Positions 25,652 through 34,020 of a stretch of DNA of 64,000 nt are shown in pieces. Location: contig NZ_BMOY01000007.1 in NCBI RefSeq assembly GCF_014647315.1, forward strand, positions 18,195 to 82,194. Direction: 5' to 3'. A program made the position numbers and the translations under genes. How positions within the stretch are numbered: the first letter of the stretch is position 1; every line of letters begins with the position of its first letter. The stretch comes from Paenalicyclobacillus cellulosilyticus. GTDB taxonomy: Bacteria > Bacillota > Bacilli > Alicyclobacillales > Alicyclobacillaceae. Below the pieces are notes generated by a model that did no database searches, was not told the origin of the DNA, and was given only the letters and a program-made list of their open reading frames with translations.

Positions 25652-26923
25652 TCAGTAGCCGAGCATGCTCTTGGCGTTGGCCCACGCTTGGTTCAACTGC
25701 TTGAACGCCGCCTGCAGGCTCGGCGCGTTCAGCACCGTCTGCGTCGCGCCGCCGCCGGTGATGTCAATCTGGGCCGCGTTCTCCAGCTTGGTCAGCTTGT
25801 CCGAATCCGGAACCGCGGTCAGCGTCTTCCAGGTCAGCTTCTGGAATTCAGCCAGCTGCGGCACGTTCGACTTCTGGCCTTTGATGATGGGGATGCCGCC
25901 CGCGTAGTTGGCGAATCCAGAGTCAAGCAGCATCCATTTCACGAACGCCTTCGCGGTCGCGATGTGCTTGCTGTGCTTGTTGACCGCGTAGCACCAGTCG
26001 GGACCCATGATGGCCACGTTCTTGCCGTCGTTCGACGCCGGGAACGGGAAGAAGCCCACGTCCTTGCTCGGCGCGCCGTCCGCGATGATCTGCGGCACCG
26101 CCCAGTTGCCAAGGAACATCATGGCTGCCTTGCCTTTGGCCAACAGGACCTTGGAGTTGGCCCAGTTGGTGTTCTTCCAGTCTTTCTCGGCCCAACCGTT
26201 CTCGATGATCTTGCGGGCGATGGCAAGTGCCTGGCCTTCCGGTGTGTTCGTCGAGAACGGCGCATTCGACTTGACCAGTGTGTTCATGTAGTTGGCGTCC
26301 TTGGCGATGAGGTCCGGCAGGCTGTTGCTCCAGTTGGACAACGGCCACTTGTCGGTGTAGTTCATCTCGATGGGGATGATGCCGGCCTTCTTCAGCTTCG
26401 CGCAGTCTTGGTAAAACTCGTTCAGGGTCTTGGGTGGCTGCGTGATGCCCGCTTTGCGGAACGCCGCTTTGTTGTACACGATGCCGTTGACGTTGGCGAA
26501 CGACGGGATGCCGTACACCTTACCCTGGTACGAGTCCCAGTCTTTGAGGTAGATCTTGTTGTCCAGCCCCAGGTCGTCGAGCGGTGCAAAGTAGGTCGGC
26601 AGTTGGTCGCGGGTGATGTTCGGCAACACGAGCATCACGTCCGGGTACACACCGCCGTTCATCTGCGCCTGCACCGTGCTCGTGTCGACGAACGTCTGCC
26701 ACTGCACGTGCGTGCCCGGGTACTTCTTTTCGAACTCCTGGGCGTACTTCTTGAGCATGCCGTTCGCCTGCATGTCGGTGCGGTTGGTCAACACGGTGAT
26801 GGTGCCGGTGATGGCGTCCTTGGCCGACGCGTTGTTGCGCGTCGTTTGCGCCACGAACACGCCGCCCACGACGACCAACGCCGCGGCGCCCGCAGCCACG
26901 CCGCCCCAAACCTTGTTTTTCAT
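25652..26923 (-). CDS. ABC sugar importer A, extracellular solute-binding protein (family 1)
   Basis: 423 residues from ATG 26923, with AGGGGG 8 nt upstream. The hydrophobic N-terminus (VAAGAAALVVVGGVFVAQ) contains no lipobox Cys, unusual for a Gram-positive binding protein. It must be held by an uncleaved signal anchor or released. The family-1 fold is shown by MLKKYAQEFEKKYPGTHVQW, PDVMLVLPN, AAMMFLGNWAVPQI and KAFVKWMLLDSGFANY. Probably binds an oligosaccharide. First gene of the importer A operon, downstream of an AraC-type regulator. Confidence 0.92.
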   Translation of the reverse strand: MKNKVWGGVAAGAAALVVVGGVFVAQTTRNNASAKDAITGTITVLTNRTDMQANGMLKKYAQEFEKKYPGTHVQWQTFVDTSTVQAQMNGGVYPDVMLVLPNITRDQLPTYFAPLDDLGLDNKIYLKDWDSYQGKVYGIPSFANVNGIVYNKAAFRKAGITQPPKTLNEFYQDCAKLKKAGIIPIEMNYTDKWPLSNWSNSLPDLIAKDANYMNTLVKSNAPFSTNTPEGQALAIARKIIENGWAEKDWKNTNWANSKVLLAKGKAAMMFLGNWAVPQIIADGAPSKDVGFFPFPASNDGKNVAIMGPDWCYAVNKHSKHIATAKAFVKWMLLDSGFANYAGGIPIIKGQKSNVPQLAEFQKLTWKTLTAVPDSDKLTKLENAAQIDITGGGATQTVLNAPSLQAAFKQLNQAWANAKSMLGY

Positions 26924-27075
26924 CCATGGTTCCCCCTCTGCATCGTGATCGCGCGATGGAGCGGTTGCGCGCTCCCGCATATGGAGATGGTAGAATCCAG
27001 GCGAAAGCGCCACCATGTCGAGGTCGTGCAAGTTTCTTGTCCAATCCCAACCTCACGGCTCCCATCCCGGGCCGG

Positions 27076-27732
27076 TTACGACGCGTGCAACCGGTACTGG
27101 CGGGGTGTCATGCCGACCACCCGCTTGAACAGCTTGTTGAAATAGACCGGGTCCGGATACCCGACGCGTTCGCCCACCTCGTACGCTTTGAGCGATGGAT
27201 CGCTGGCCAACAGCCGTTTGGCCATCTCGACCCGGACGTGCGTCAAGTACTGCATGATGGTCATGCCGGTCTCCGCCTTGAACACGCGGCTGATGTAATT
27301 GGGGCTCAGGTACAGTCGGCGGGCGATGTCCCCGACGGTGAGCGGGGCGTCGTATTCCGCTTCGATGATGGCCTTGACCTGGGCTGCGAATCTGCCGCAT
27401 CCTGGGCGCACGCGGTCGGACGCTGCCGGTGGCGCCGCTGCCAAAGGCGGTGTGGCGGCATTCCGCTGCGTCGCAGGGGACGGTTCATCCAGCACGGGAG
27501 TTATCTTGGATGGTGAATGTTGCGCCGCGGCGGCGATTGGATGCATTGCGGCGGCAGCTTGGAGCGCGTGTAAACAGCGGCGGGCCACATCGGATGCCGG
27601 CACCCCCTCCGCCTGGGCCGCCTCGATGACCCGAGCCAAGTGCTGAATCAGTTCAAGCACCCAGGGAGCAGAAGCGTTTGCCTGCGCGGGATCGCTTTCA
27701 TGGGGCGTCAGCCGGGTGCTCAGCGCGGACAT
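27076..27732 (-). CDS. AraC-family transcriptional regulator
   Basis: 218 residues from ATG 27732, with AAAGGAGG 10 nt upstream. The C-terminal 100 residues hold the double helix-turn-helix: LTVGDIARRLYLSPNYISRVFKAE and YEVGERVGYPDPVYFNKLFKRV, ending PRQYR. The N-terminal part is Ala/Pro-rich and short, without a recognisable cupin sensor. It lies 150 nt upstream of the importer A genes on the same strand, so control of that operon is likely. Direct ATGCAAAC repeats upstream of its own gene could be its sites. Confidence 0.88.
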   Translation of the reverse strand: MSALSTRLTPHESDPAQANASAPWVLELIQHLARVIEAAQAEGVPASDVARRCLHALQAAAAMHPIAAAAQHSPSKITPVLDEPSPATQRNAATPPLAAAPPAASDRVRPGCGRFAAQVKAIIEAEYDAPLTVGDIARRLYLSPNYISRVFKAETGMTIMQYLTHVRVEMAKRLLASDPSLKAYEVGERVGYPDPVYFNKLFKRVVGMTPRQYRLHAS

Positions 27733-27836
27733 GCTGTCGGATCCTCCTTTGCTCGTTCGGCGGGGCCGCACGCGGCCTGCCACAACACCGTCTCCACGCC
27801 GCTCCAACGGCGGGCAACCGTCTTGCTTGTAAATTG

Positions 27837-27897
27837 ATGCAAACATTATCAATCAAATCGGTTGACAAAGCTAATATTAGCATAACATCATGCAAAC
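27837..27897. promoter_or_regulatory. Candidate regulator-binding region upstream of araC-type gene
   Basis: Two direct ATGCAAAC copies 53 bp apart flank the palindrome GCTAATATTAGC. The direct repeats suit an AraC-type activator and the palindrome a LacI-type dimer; both kinds of regulator are encoded alongside. TTGACA on the plus strand has no good -10. Confidence 0.4.
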
Positions 27898-28099
27898 GCC
27901 AAGCTGGCGAGGCAGGTTCGCAGGAGGCGCATGGATGTCCAGATGATGGAAGGTAAGCGAAGGGCGGGCTCTGGCGGGTTTGTTCAGGCGCTGGGGTGAG
28001 AAAAGGAGGGGCCAAGGCGGCGCAGAATGGAAGCAGCGCGGGTGCAGGTGGGGGTGCAGGTAGGGGGAGCAGACAGCGCGGGTTGGAGGCCAGGTACCA

Positions 28100-28222
28100 G
28101 GCCGAGGTGCCGTCGCGGCATGACTGCGGCGCGGCAGGGAGGCCGAGGTGTCGTCGCGGCATGACCGCGGCGCGGCAGGGAGGCCGAGGTGCCGTCACGG
28201 CATGACCGCGGTGCGGCCGGTC
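28100..28222. repeat. Three tandem copies of a 41-bp GC-rich repeat
   Basis: Units 28100-28140, 28141-28181 and 28182-28222, head to tail. Units 1 and 2 differ at two positions; unit 3 diverges in its last bases. Each unit contains the small palindrome TGCCG-TCG-CGGCA or a variant. The array ends 10 nt beyond the lacI-type stop codon. Confidence 0.85.
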
Positions 28223-28231
28223 GTGTCGTGG

Positions 28232-29350
28232 TCAACCACCCGCGACCGGCTCGGGTTCGGCATGGGCGTGCACGGAGGCCACCGACTGGCGATGCACCGA
28301 TTCGGCGCGCAGAGACACCCGCTCTTTGGGTGCGTCCGGCCGTTGGGCGCGGCGCAACAGCATTTCCACCGCCCGTCGGCCGAGATCGTCCTTCGGCACA
28401 TGCACCGTGGTGAGGGATGGTGTCGCCTGTTCTGCCTCCACGATGTTGTCGAAGCCGGTGATGGAGAGTTGCTCCGGTACCCGGATGTCCAGAGAGCGGC
28501 AGATGTCGAGCACCCCGAGCGCAATCTTGTCGTTGGCGCACACCCAAGCGGCCGCGGTGCCGTTTTCCGCACTGCGCATCGACCGCTCGTGCAGCACTTC
28601 CTTGAGCACGCTGCGATCCCGCCCGTCCATCAGGGGGCTGATGTGTTGGAGGCGCGGGTCTTCCTCCACCGCCAGGCCGTGTTCTTCCAGCGCCAAACGA
28701 AATCCTAACCAACGCTCCTGAAAACTGCGGGAGAAGTGCGCGTCGCCGACAAATTGCAAGTGCCTGTGCCCCGTTTCGATGAGATAGCTCGTCATCCGGT
28801 ATGCGGCGTCCAGGTTGTCGACGAACACCGTGTCGCAAGGGAACGAAGGGTCTTCGTGATCGACCATGACCACCGGGACGTCCATCCGGCGCACGGTGAG
28901 CAGCATGGCGGACGAGATAGCGCCGACGACAATCGCGCCGAACAACCGGTGCGAGTTGATCACCTCCGCCAGGTGTTCTTCCAGGGTGTCGGTCGCGATG
29001 AACACAGGCAGACCTTGCTGCGTAAGCGCGTCGTGGATGCCGTCGATGATCCGGCCCCAGTACGAGGAGTGCACGCTCTGCATGCGGATGTTCGACATCA
29101 GGACCATGACGGATTTCTTGTTGCGCTTCGACCCCGTCTGGGCGGGAGGCTGGCCACCGTCCGCCGCGCGCTGGTACTTGCGCTTGACCCGCTGTTGATT
29201 GAAGTAGCCGAGTTCAGCCGCGATGCGCAGGATTTTTTCCCGCGTCTGCTCACTGACGCCGGGCTGCCCGGAAAGCGCCTTCGACACGGCGTATTTCGAT
29301 ACGCCGGCGGCGGCTGCGATGTCGTCCATGGTCACTGTGCGCGCGGGCAT
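28232..29350 (-). CDS. LacI-family transcriptional repressor
   Basis: 372 residues; ATG 29350 preferred (GGGAGTGACGGTGG upstream), with ATG 29380/29383 possible. The N-terminal helix-turn-helix and hinge helix read TMDDIAAAAGVSKYAVSKAL then GYFNQQRVKRK. The periplasmic-binding-protein-like sensor starts VMVLMSNIRMQ, with CDTVFVDNLDAAYRMTSYL, WVCANDKIALGVLD and SITGFDNIVEA at the expected places. Likely controls sugar genes nearby, perhaps importer A, in response to a sugar ligand. Tandem repeats lie directly after the stop codon. Confidence 0.92.
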   Translation of the reverse strand: MPARTVTMDDIAAAAGVSKYAVSKALSGQPGVSEQTREKILRIAAELGYFNQQRVKRKYQRAADGGQPPAQTGSKRNKKSVMVLMSNIRMQSVHSSYWGRIIDGIHDALTQQGLPVFIATDTLEEHLAEVINSHRLFGAIVVGAISSAMLLTVRRMDVPVVMVDHEDPSFPCDTVFVDNLDAAYRMTSYLIETGHRHLQFVGDAHFSRSFQERWLGFRLALEEHGLAVEEDPRLQHISPLMDGRDRSVLKEVLHERSMRSAENGTAAAWVCANDKIALGVLDICRSLDIRVPEQLSITGFDNIVEAEQATPSLTTVHVPKDDLGRRAVEMLLRRAQRPDAPKERVSLRAESVHRQSVASVHAHAEPEPVAGG

Positions 29351-29676
29351 TTCCACCGTCACTCCCAGTCCGTTTCTCATCATGCCCGAAGCTCTGCGGC
29401 CATTCTACGCCATGTCCGGGAGGCTCGGCAACGGATGAGACGTGCACTTCCTTGTCTTAAGCGGACCGGTTGTGGGCGGATGGGGGTTGGTTCGAGCGGA
29501 TCGACAGTCCTTCCATATATCCGTATACTGAGGCGGAGTGGATGGGGTGGCGAGAGGAGCAGGTGCCCAGGGCATACCCCTGGGCACGTGGCGTTTCTCG
29601 ACGTCAGAGACCGGACGCTCAGCGCGGGCGACGCCTTGCAAACGCATGGCGGCGTCGCCGTGGCCGGCACACGGCA
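29351..29676. other. Intergenic region between lacI-type gene and spore coat gene
   Basis: No credible gene. It holds the lacI-type promoter region and a perfect 9-bp stem-loop GTGCCCAGG-N7-CCTGGGCAC (29563-29587), which may end the spore coat transcript although no T-run follows. Confidence 0.45.
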
Positions 29677-30300
29677 TCACTGATACGCGCCAGCCTGCAT
29701 CTGCGGTTGCGGTGCCGGAGCTTGGAACTGCTGGAGCATGGTCTGGGTGGTCTTCTCAAGCAGCGTCGGCACCTGATAGTAGCCTTTCTGATTCATGTAG
29801 TTCCACATCTCGTAGCTCATGCGGTCACACTCGAGCGCGCCCTGCACCAGATACTGGCGCCACTCGGGATCGATGCATTCCTGGGCGAGCATCATGCCCG
29901 TCGCCGCACCCTGTTTGTGCAGGTTGAGGACAATCCCGCAGATGGAGCGCTCGCTGATCTGGCCATTGAGCGCGGGCGCGGGCATGCTCGGTTGGCGCAA
30001 TCCGAGCTTCGGTTCGGTGTTCATGTGGAATGCTTGGCTTGCCTGCATCATGCCGTCCGTCATGGGCGCGGCGTGCTGGGTGCTGGCCGCGCTCTGCTGC
30101 AGCAGATTGACACCGTGTGTGTACGCGTTGTACATTGCATGTGCCTGTTGGTCGAGCATGGTTTTGAGCTGCGGGTCCTGGGCGAGGGTCGCGAGGTGCG
30201 ACACCAACTCGATGGCAGCCGCTTTGCTGGAGAGGGCTTCGTTCATGACGATGATCTCGTGCGCCCCGAAGCGTTGGCTGCCGGCCATCATTTGGTTCAC
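29677..30300 (-). CDS. CotF-like spore coat protein
   Basis: 207 residues from GTG 30300, with AAGGAGG 8 nt upstream. Two helical halves: NQMMAGSQRFGAHEIIVMNEALSS and SERSICGIVLNLHKQGAATG, the latter followed by ALECDRMSYEMWNYMNQKGYYQVP. The last pattern, with a tyrosine-rich end and a Gln/Pro/Ala tail, matches CotF-family spore coat proteins, which form four-helix ferritin-like bundles. Role: spore coat assembly in the mother cell. Divergent from an MFS gene. Confidence 0.75.
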   Translation of the reverse strand: MNQMMAGSQRFGAHEIIVMNEALSSKAAAIELVSHLATLAQDPQLKTMLDQQAHAMYNAYTHGVNLLQQSAASTQHAAPMTDGMMQASQAFHMNTEPKLGLRQPSMPAPALNGQISERSICGIVLNLHKQGAATGMMLAQECIDPEWRQYLVQGALECDRMSYEMWNYMNQKGYYQVPTLLEKTTQTMLQQFQAPAPQPQMQAGAYQ

Positions 30301-30464
30301 GTGGATCGCCTCCTTGGCAATATGGGACAACATGATAGGGTGCGCCCGCCCTGCGGCGCGGTATCTGGAAGGGGGTCCAACCTCTTCCGAAGGTAATGTG
30401 TCCGCGCGCCAAGGAGGCTATACGCGGTGGTGAGGAAGCGCTTGCGGAAAGGACGAACGCTTGC

Positions 30465-31610
30465 ATGACCCCGTTGCGGCGATTGGGCATTTGCAACATG
30501 CTGTACTTTCTCAGCTCCCAGTTCGCGACCATCTTCATCAATATCTACATCTTCCAGGATTTCCACTCCTTGCGGGTGAACGGGGCGTACATGGCCGTGA
30601 TGTACGCGGCGTGGATCCTCGCCTTCACGGCGGGCAGCAAGCTGGCGGGCCGGTCGCCGCGTGCCAACCTGCCGCTTTCCGCCCTCTGCGGTTCGCTCAG
30701 CCTTGCGCTGCTCATCGTCCGCCACGGCAGCCGGTTGTGGATCGATCTCGCCGTCGGGGCGATGCTGGGCATTGGATCAGGATTTTACTATGTGGCGTAC
30801 AATTTGCTGCTATATGCGTTTTCCTCGTCGGGGGCGCGCGGACAGTCCATCGCGCGCTTGGGCTTGTTGACCAGCTTGGTGGCGGTGGCGATGCCGGGCG
30901 TGTCTGGATTCGTGGTGGACCGTCTCGGGTTTCGAGCGGCATTCCTGCTTGTCGTCCTGCTGTACCTGGCGATTTTGGCGCTTTGCCTCGGTTTCCCGCG
31001 CGTGGAGGTGCCGCGGGTGCGGCTGCGGGACGCGTGGTGCGTCCCGCACGGGTTTGGCACGTTCGCGCTCGCGATGCTTTCCACAGCCTGGTATTTCCAC
31101 TTTCTCCCCTTCGCCGCGGGGGTGATGGTGTACGCCCACGGCAGTGGTGTCGCCGGGGCCGGATGGCTGAACAGCCTGTATGCAGGTCTGACGCTTCTCG
31201 CCAACATGCTCATTGGCTATGGCGTGAAATCCCGCCAGGACGCTCACCGCCAGCGCTGGGCGTGGGCGGGCGCGGCAGCCGCGACGGTGGCGACCGCCCT
31301 GTTGTTCCTGCCGAATGGCAGAAGCCTGCTCGCGTTCAACCTGCTGGTGAGTGTGGCCAATCCCCTGTTTTTCAATTTGACGACAGCGCAGCAGTTCGAT
31401 GCTGTCGGCCGTTTGTACGCCAATCCAGCGGTGGGTTTTTACGTCCGCGAATGGTTGTACACCATGGCCCGCGTCGGGCTGTTCAGCTATGTGGCCTGTT
31501 TCGGGTTGGCGCCGGGCAGCGCCGCATACGATGTGTTCATCGCGGCGCTGTGCCTGGCGCCGTTGTGGACAGTCTACTGGAACCGGAAGGCCGCCCGGGC
31601 CGCAGGTTGA
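30465..31610 (+). CDS. MFS transporter
   Basis: 381 residues from ATG 30465 (AAAGGA 12 nt upstream, a loose spacing). About 11-12 hydrophobic segments. The first cytoplasmic loop lacks the usual motif A and has GSKLAGRSPRANLP instead, so it is a divergent member. The second half contains LTTAQQFDAVGRLYANPAVGFYVREWLY, a polar stretch resembling YttB/YqgE-type uncharacterised permeases. Substrate unknown. Convergent with the GH9 gene. Confidence 0.78.
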   Translation: MTPLRRLGICNMLYFLSSQFATIFINIYIFQDFHSLRVNGAYMAVMYAAWILAFTAGSKLAGRSPRANLPLSALCGSLSLALLIVRHGSRLWIDLAVGAMLGIGSGFYYVAYNLLLYAFSSSGARGQSIARLGLLTSLVAVAMPGVSGFVVDRLGFRAAFLLVVLLYLAILALCLGFPRVEVPRVRLRDAWCVPHGFGTFALAMLSTAWYFHFLPFAAGVMVYAHGSGVAGAGWLNSLYAGLTLLANMLIGYGVKSRQDAHRQRWAWAGAAAATVATALLFLPNGRSLLAFNLLVSVANPLFFNLTTAQQFDAVGRLYANPAVGFYVREWLYTMARVGLFSYVACFGLAPGSAAYDVFIAALCLAPLWTVYWNRKAARAAG

Positions 31611-31627
31611 CGAGGATGATCCGGGAA

Positions 31628-31646
31628 GAAGCCGGCAGCAGGCTTC
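31628..31646. terminator. Short stem-loop between convergent genes
   Basis: GAAGCC-N7-GGCTTC; 6-bp stem, no T-run. Weak. Confidence 0.3.
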
Positions 31647-31672
31647 GGAGAACTTGGCAACCTGCGACCGTG

Positions 31673-33367
31673 TCATCCGGCCGGCGTGAACCAGGCGGCG
31701 GCCAGCGCAAACGCCAAGGGTGAATTCCAATAGATGGCGATCTCGTTGGTGGCATAGCTGCCTGCGTGATCGAGGTAACACTTGGCCGGCGGCCGTCCTG
31801 CGAGGTGCTGGCGGGCCGCCTCGTCCTGCAGGCCGCGGTTCGGTCCGCCCGCGAGCAGGCCCGGTACCGGCGCTTCGACGCCGTCGGCGACCGACGGCCG
31901 GTGGTGGGGATGCTGCACGGGTCGGCTGCCAAAGCCGGTCACGTAACACTGGCCGAGCGGGTTCAGGCCGAGCAGATAGTCGAGGTGGTGGCGGGCCGCT
32001 TGGGCATACCGTTCGTCGCCGGTCAGGCGGTGCGCCAGAAACAGGTGCATCGCCCGGTTAGCGGCCTCCATGTTGCTGCCCCAGATGAAGTCTTCTTCCC
32101 GAAGGGAATGGAGGTAACCGCTCTCCGTGGTTCGCCCGGCGAGGTGGTCCGCCAGGGCGAGGAAGCCGGCGCGGAGTTCATCGGCAAACGGCCATTCGTG
32201 CGCCGGTGCGGGTGTGAGCCGCGTGCCGCCCGCTTCGTCGTCCTCCAGGCCGGCGGCAAACAGGCAGGCGATGGCACCGTATCCGCCGACGTCCGCCCAG
32301 CCAAGGCCGTACGGGTTGAAGACGCGTCCGTTGCAGAGCGCGATCGCGGCATCCTGATACTCGGCGCGGCCGGTGGTGCGGTAGAGCTCGACGGCAGCCC
32401 AGAAACGCTCGTCCGCGTCGTTCGGGTCGCCATACTCGCCGGTGAACACGTCGGGCGGGTTGCGGAAGCCGGGCACCTCAGGGTGGGCGGCCAGCCAGGC
32501 CCATGCATGTTCGGCCGCCTGCAGGCAGCGGCGGGAAAACGCGGGGTCGTAGGGTCGATAGAACCGGGACGCCAAGGCGAGCACGGCGGCAAAACTCGCC
32601 GTGGCCGTCGCCGAGATGGGCGAAAAGTACCATTCGTCCGTATCGTCTTCCGGCATGACGGTAAGGCCGGGAAACCGCTTTGTGGTCACCTTGTGGTGGA
32701 CGCCTCCGGTCGCAGGGTCTTGCATCTGCAGCAGCCACAGGAGCTCATAGCGGCACTCGGCGAGCACGTCCGGGAGGCCCTGTCCGCTCTCCGGGATGTT
32801 CCATGACACCTGGCCGAGGGCAGGGGCGAAGGCGTAGGCGAGGAGCAGATCGGCCACCGCCTTGGCGCCGGGTGCGGTGTACTTGCCGTAGTCGCCCGCG
32901 TCATGCCAGCCGCCGCGGTGCGGCCGGCGTGCATCGAGCCAACCCCCGTCCGGGTTGGGGAGGCGGGCGTCTGCCGTGTGGCAGGCGGCGTGGTGCCAGG
33001 GCCCGGCATGGGACGAATCGAGCGCCATGCCGCAACGCTGGAAGTAGAACGCCTTGAAGACGGCTTTCGTGATGTCGGTGAGCACGTCGGCGCCGACGCG
33101 AATGACCGGTGAGGTCCCGACGCCGTCGACCGTGAGGCGGTAAGCACCGGGTTGGGAAAGGGCGGTCAGGTCCGCATGCCAGACTTCATCGCCCGAGGTG
33201 GCGTCCGCGATGGGGCCGGTGAGTTCACCTTGGAACACAACGCGGCCGGTTTCGCTTTCGGTGACACAAAACGTGCGGGTGTTGACGGGTCCCACCACGG
33301 CTGCCACCTTGCGCTGACCGGGGAGGTAGCCGATCTGGTTGACATGGATGCGGGATGATTCGGACAA
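31673..33367 (-). CDS. Glycoside hydrolase family 9 glucanase, cytoplasmic
   Basis: About 564 residues. TTG 33367 is chosen because AAGGAG lies 8 nt upstream; ATG 33409 is in frame but has no site. An N-terminal Ig-like (CelD_N) domain (about 5-95: IHVNQIGYLPGQRKVA) precedes the (alpha/alpha)6 GH9 domain. The latter has the catalytic-base motif GGWHDAGDYGKY and the acid-bearing C-terminus SYATNEIAIYWNSPLAF. There is no signal peptide, so it should act inside the cell on imported beta-glucan oligomers, as reported for the related A. acidocaldarius Cel9A. Convergent with an MFS gene. Confidence 0.93.
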   Translation of the reverse strand: MSESSRIHVNQIGYLPGQRKVAAVVGPVNTRTFCVTESETGRVVFQGELTGPIADATSGDEVWHADLTALSQPGAYRLTVDGVGTSPVIRVGADVLTDITKAVFKAFYFQRCGMALDSSHAGPWHHAACHTADARLPNPDGGWLDARRPHRGGWHDAGDYGKYTAPGAKAVADLLLAYAFAPALGQVSWNIPESGQGLPDVLAECRYELLWLLQMQDPATGGVHHKVTTKRFPGLTVMPEDDTDEWYFSPISATATASFAAVLALASRFYRPYDPAFSRRCLQAAEHAWAWLAAHPEVPGFRNPPDVFTGEYGDPNDADERFWAAVELYRTTGRAEYQDAAIALCNGRVFNPYGLGWADVGGYGAIACLFAAGLEDDEAGGTRLTPAPAHEWPFADELRAGFLALADHLAGRTTESGYLHSLREEDFIWGSNMEAANRAMHLFLAHRLTGDERYAQAARHHLDYLLGLNPLGQCYVTGFGSRPVQHPHHRPSVADGVEAPVPGLLAGGPNRGLQDEAARQHLAGRPPAKCYLDHAGSYATNEIAIYWNSPLAFALAAAWFTPAG

Positions 33368-33525
33368 GGGGATGGCTCCTTTCGGTTCAGGCTCGTCGGT
33401 TTCGGTCATCGCCGCACGAGGCGCCGCGGACGCGTGGGCGCGCAGGCGCGCGGGCGTTGTGCCGGACGCGTGGCGTTGTGCCGAAACCGCTTCCGGAAAC
33501 GAGGGCGCTGAACATCATCATCTGC

Positions 33526-33577
33526 ATAAAAAATCCACGGCAGGCTGAGCGTTGAAGTCCCAGCAAGCCTGCCATGG
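33526..33577 (-). terminator. Rho-independent terminator after fur/perR-type gene
   Basis: On the minus strand: 12-bp stem (CCATGGCAGGCT with AGCCTGCCGTGG), 19-nt loop, then ATTTTTTAT, directly after the regulator stop. Best terminator on this strand. Confidence 0.85.
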
Positions 33578-33580
33578 GTT

Positions 33581-33994
33581 TCAAGAACCGCGTACCGGCG
33601 CGGATTGCTGCCGGCACGCGGGGCACAGTCCCGTCAGGTGAAGTTCCATCCCGTGCACGACATATCCGGTCTCCGCTTCAATCCGCTGCACGATGTCATC
33701 CGGCACGTCCACGTCCGCTTCGGCGATGGCACCGCAGCGCACGCAGACCACGTGTTGGTGATCTTCCATCCGGCCGTCGTAGCGGGTGATGCCGTTGCCG
33801 ATGTTCAGCTCGCGCACCAGACCGTGATCGGTCAAGTACTTGAGGGAATTGTAGATGGTTGCGTATGCATACCGTTCCCCGCGTTGGGCGAGCATCTCCA
33901 TGATGTCGCTCGCCGTCGGATGGCTCTTGGAAGATCGGATGACCTCGAGCACGGCACGGCGCGGAGCGGTCAAGTTCAGCGGTTGCACGGCCAT
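33581..33994 (-). CDS. Fur/PerR-family metalloregulator
   Basis: 137 residues from ATG 33994 (GTG 33988 has better spacing from the G-run). A winged helix (TAPRRAVLEVIRSSKSHPTASDIM, then YATIYNSLKYLTDHGLV) is followed by the dimer domain with DHQHVVCVRCG and LCPACR, a four-Cys structural zinc site. The PerR-type ligands are mostly conserved: His in SHPTA, Asp in RYDG and His-x-His in DHQH. However, Glu occupies the place of PerR Asp104 (CGAIAE). A peroxide or iron sensor; the peroxiredoxin operator in this window is a natural candidate target. Starts 26 nt after the end of the low-GC block. Confidence 0.88.
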   Translation of the reverse strand: MAVQPLNLTAPRRAVLEVIRSSKSHPTASDIMEMLAQRGERYAYATIYNSLKYLTDHGLVRELNIGNGITRYDGRMEDHQHVVCVRCGAIAEADVDVPDDIVQRIEAETGYVVHGMELHLTGLCPACRQQSAPVRGS

Positions 33995-34020
33995 CCCCCC
34001 AATCCACACGGTCGGTATCT

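Larger units (their letters stand above)
27733..28231. other. Intergenic region with palindrome, direct repeats and tandem repeats
   Basis: No credible gene. From left: a GC-rich araC leader; an AT-rich segment (27830-27900) with two ATGCAAAC copies (27837-27844, 27890-27897), a TTGACA (27862-27867) and a perfect 12-bp palindrome (27870-27881); then GC-rich DNA ending in 41-bp tandem repeats. Confidence 0.6.

Noticed and set aside
25503..25685. Longer MalF-type permease starting upstream at 25685
   Set aside because: It would translate through the strong intercistronic hairpin and add about 61 unusual residues; GTG 25502 has a good ribosome binding site.
27954..28000. An 18-codon plus-strand frame after the TTGACA-palindrome patch
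   Set aside because: No ribosome binding site, no conserved pattern, ends just before the repeats.
28100..28222. Possible CRISPR array
   Set aside because: Repeats are directly adjacent with no spacers, only three units, and no cas genes nearby.
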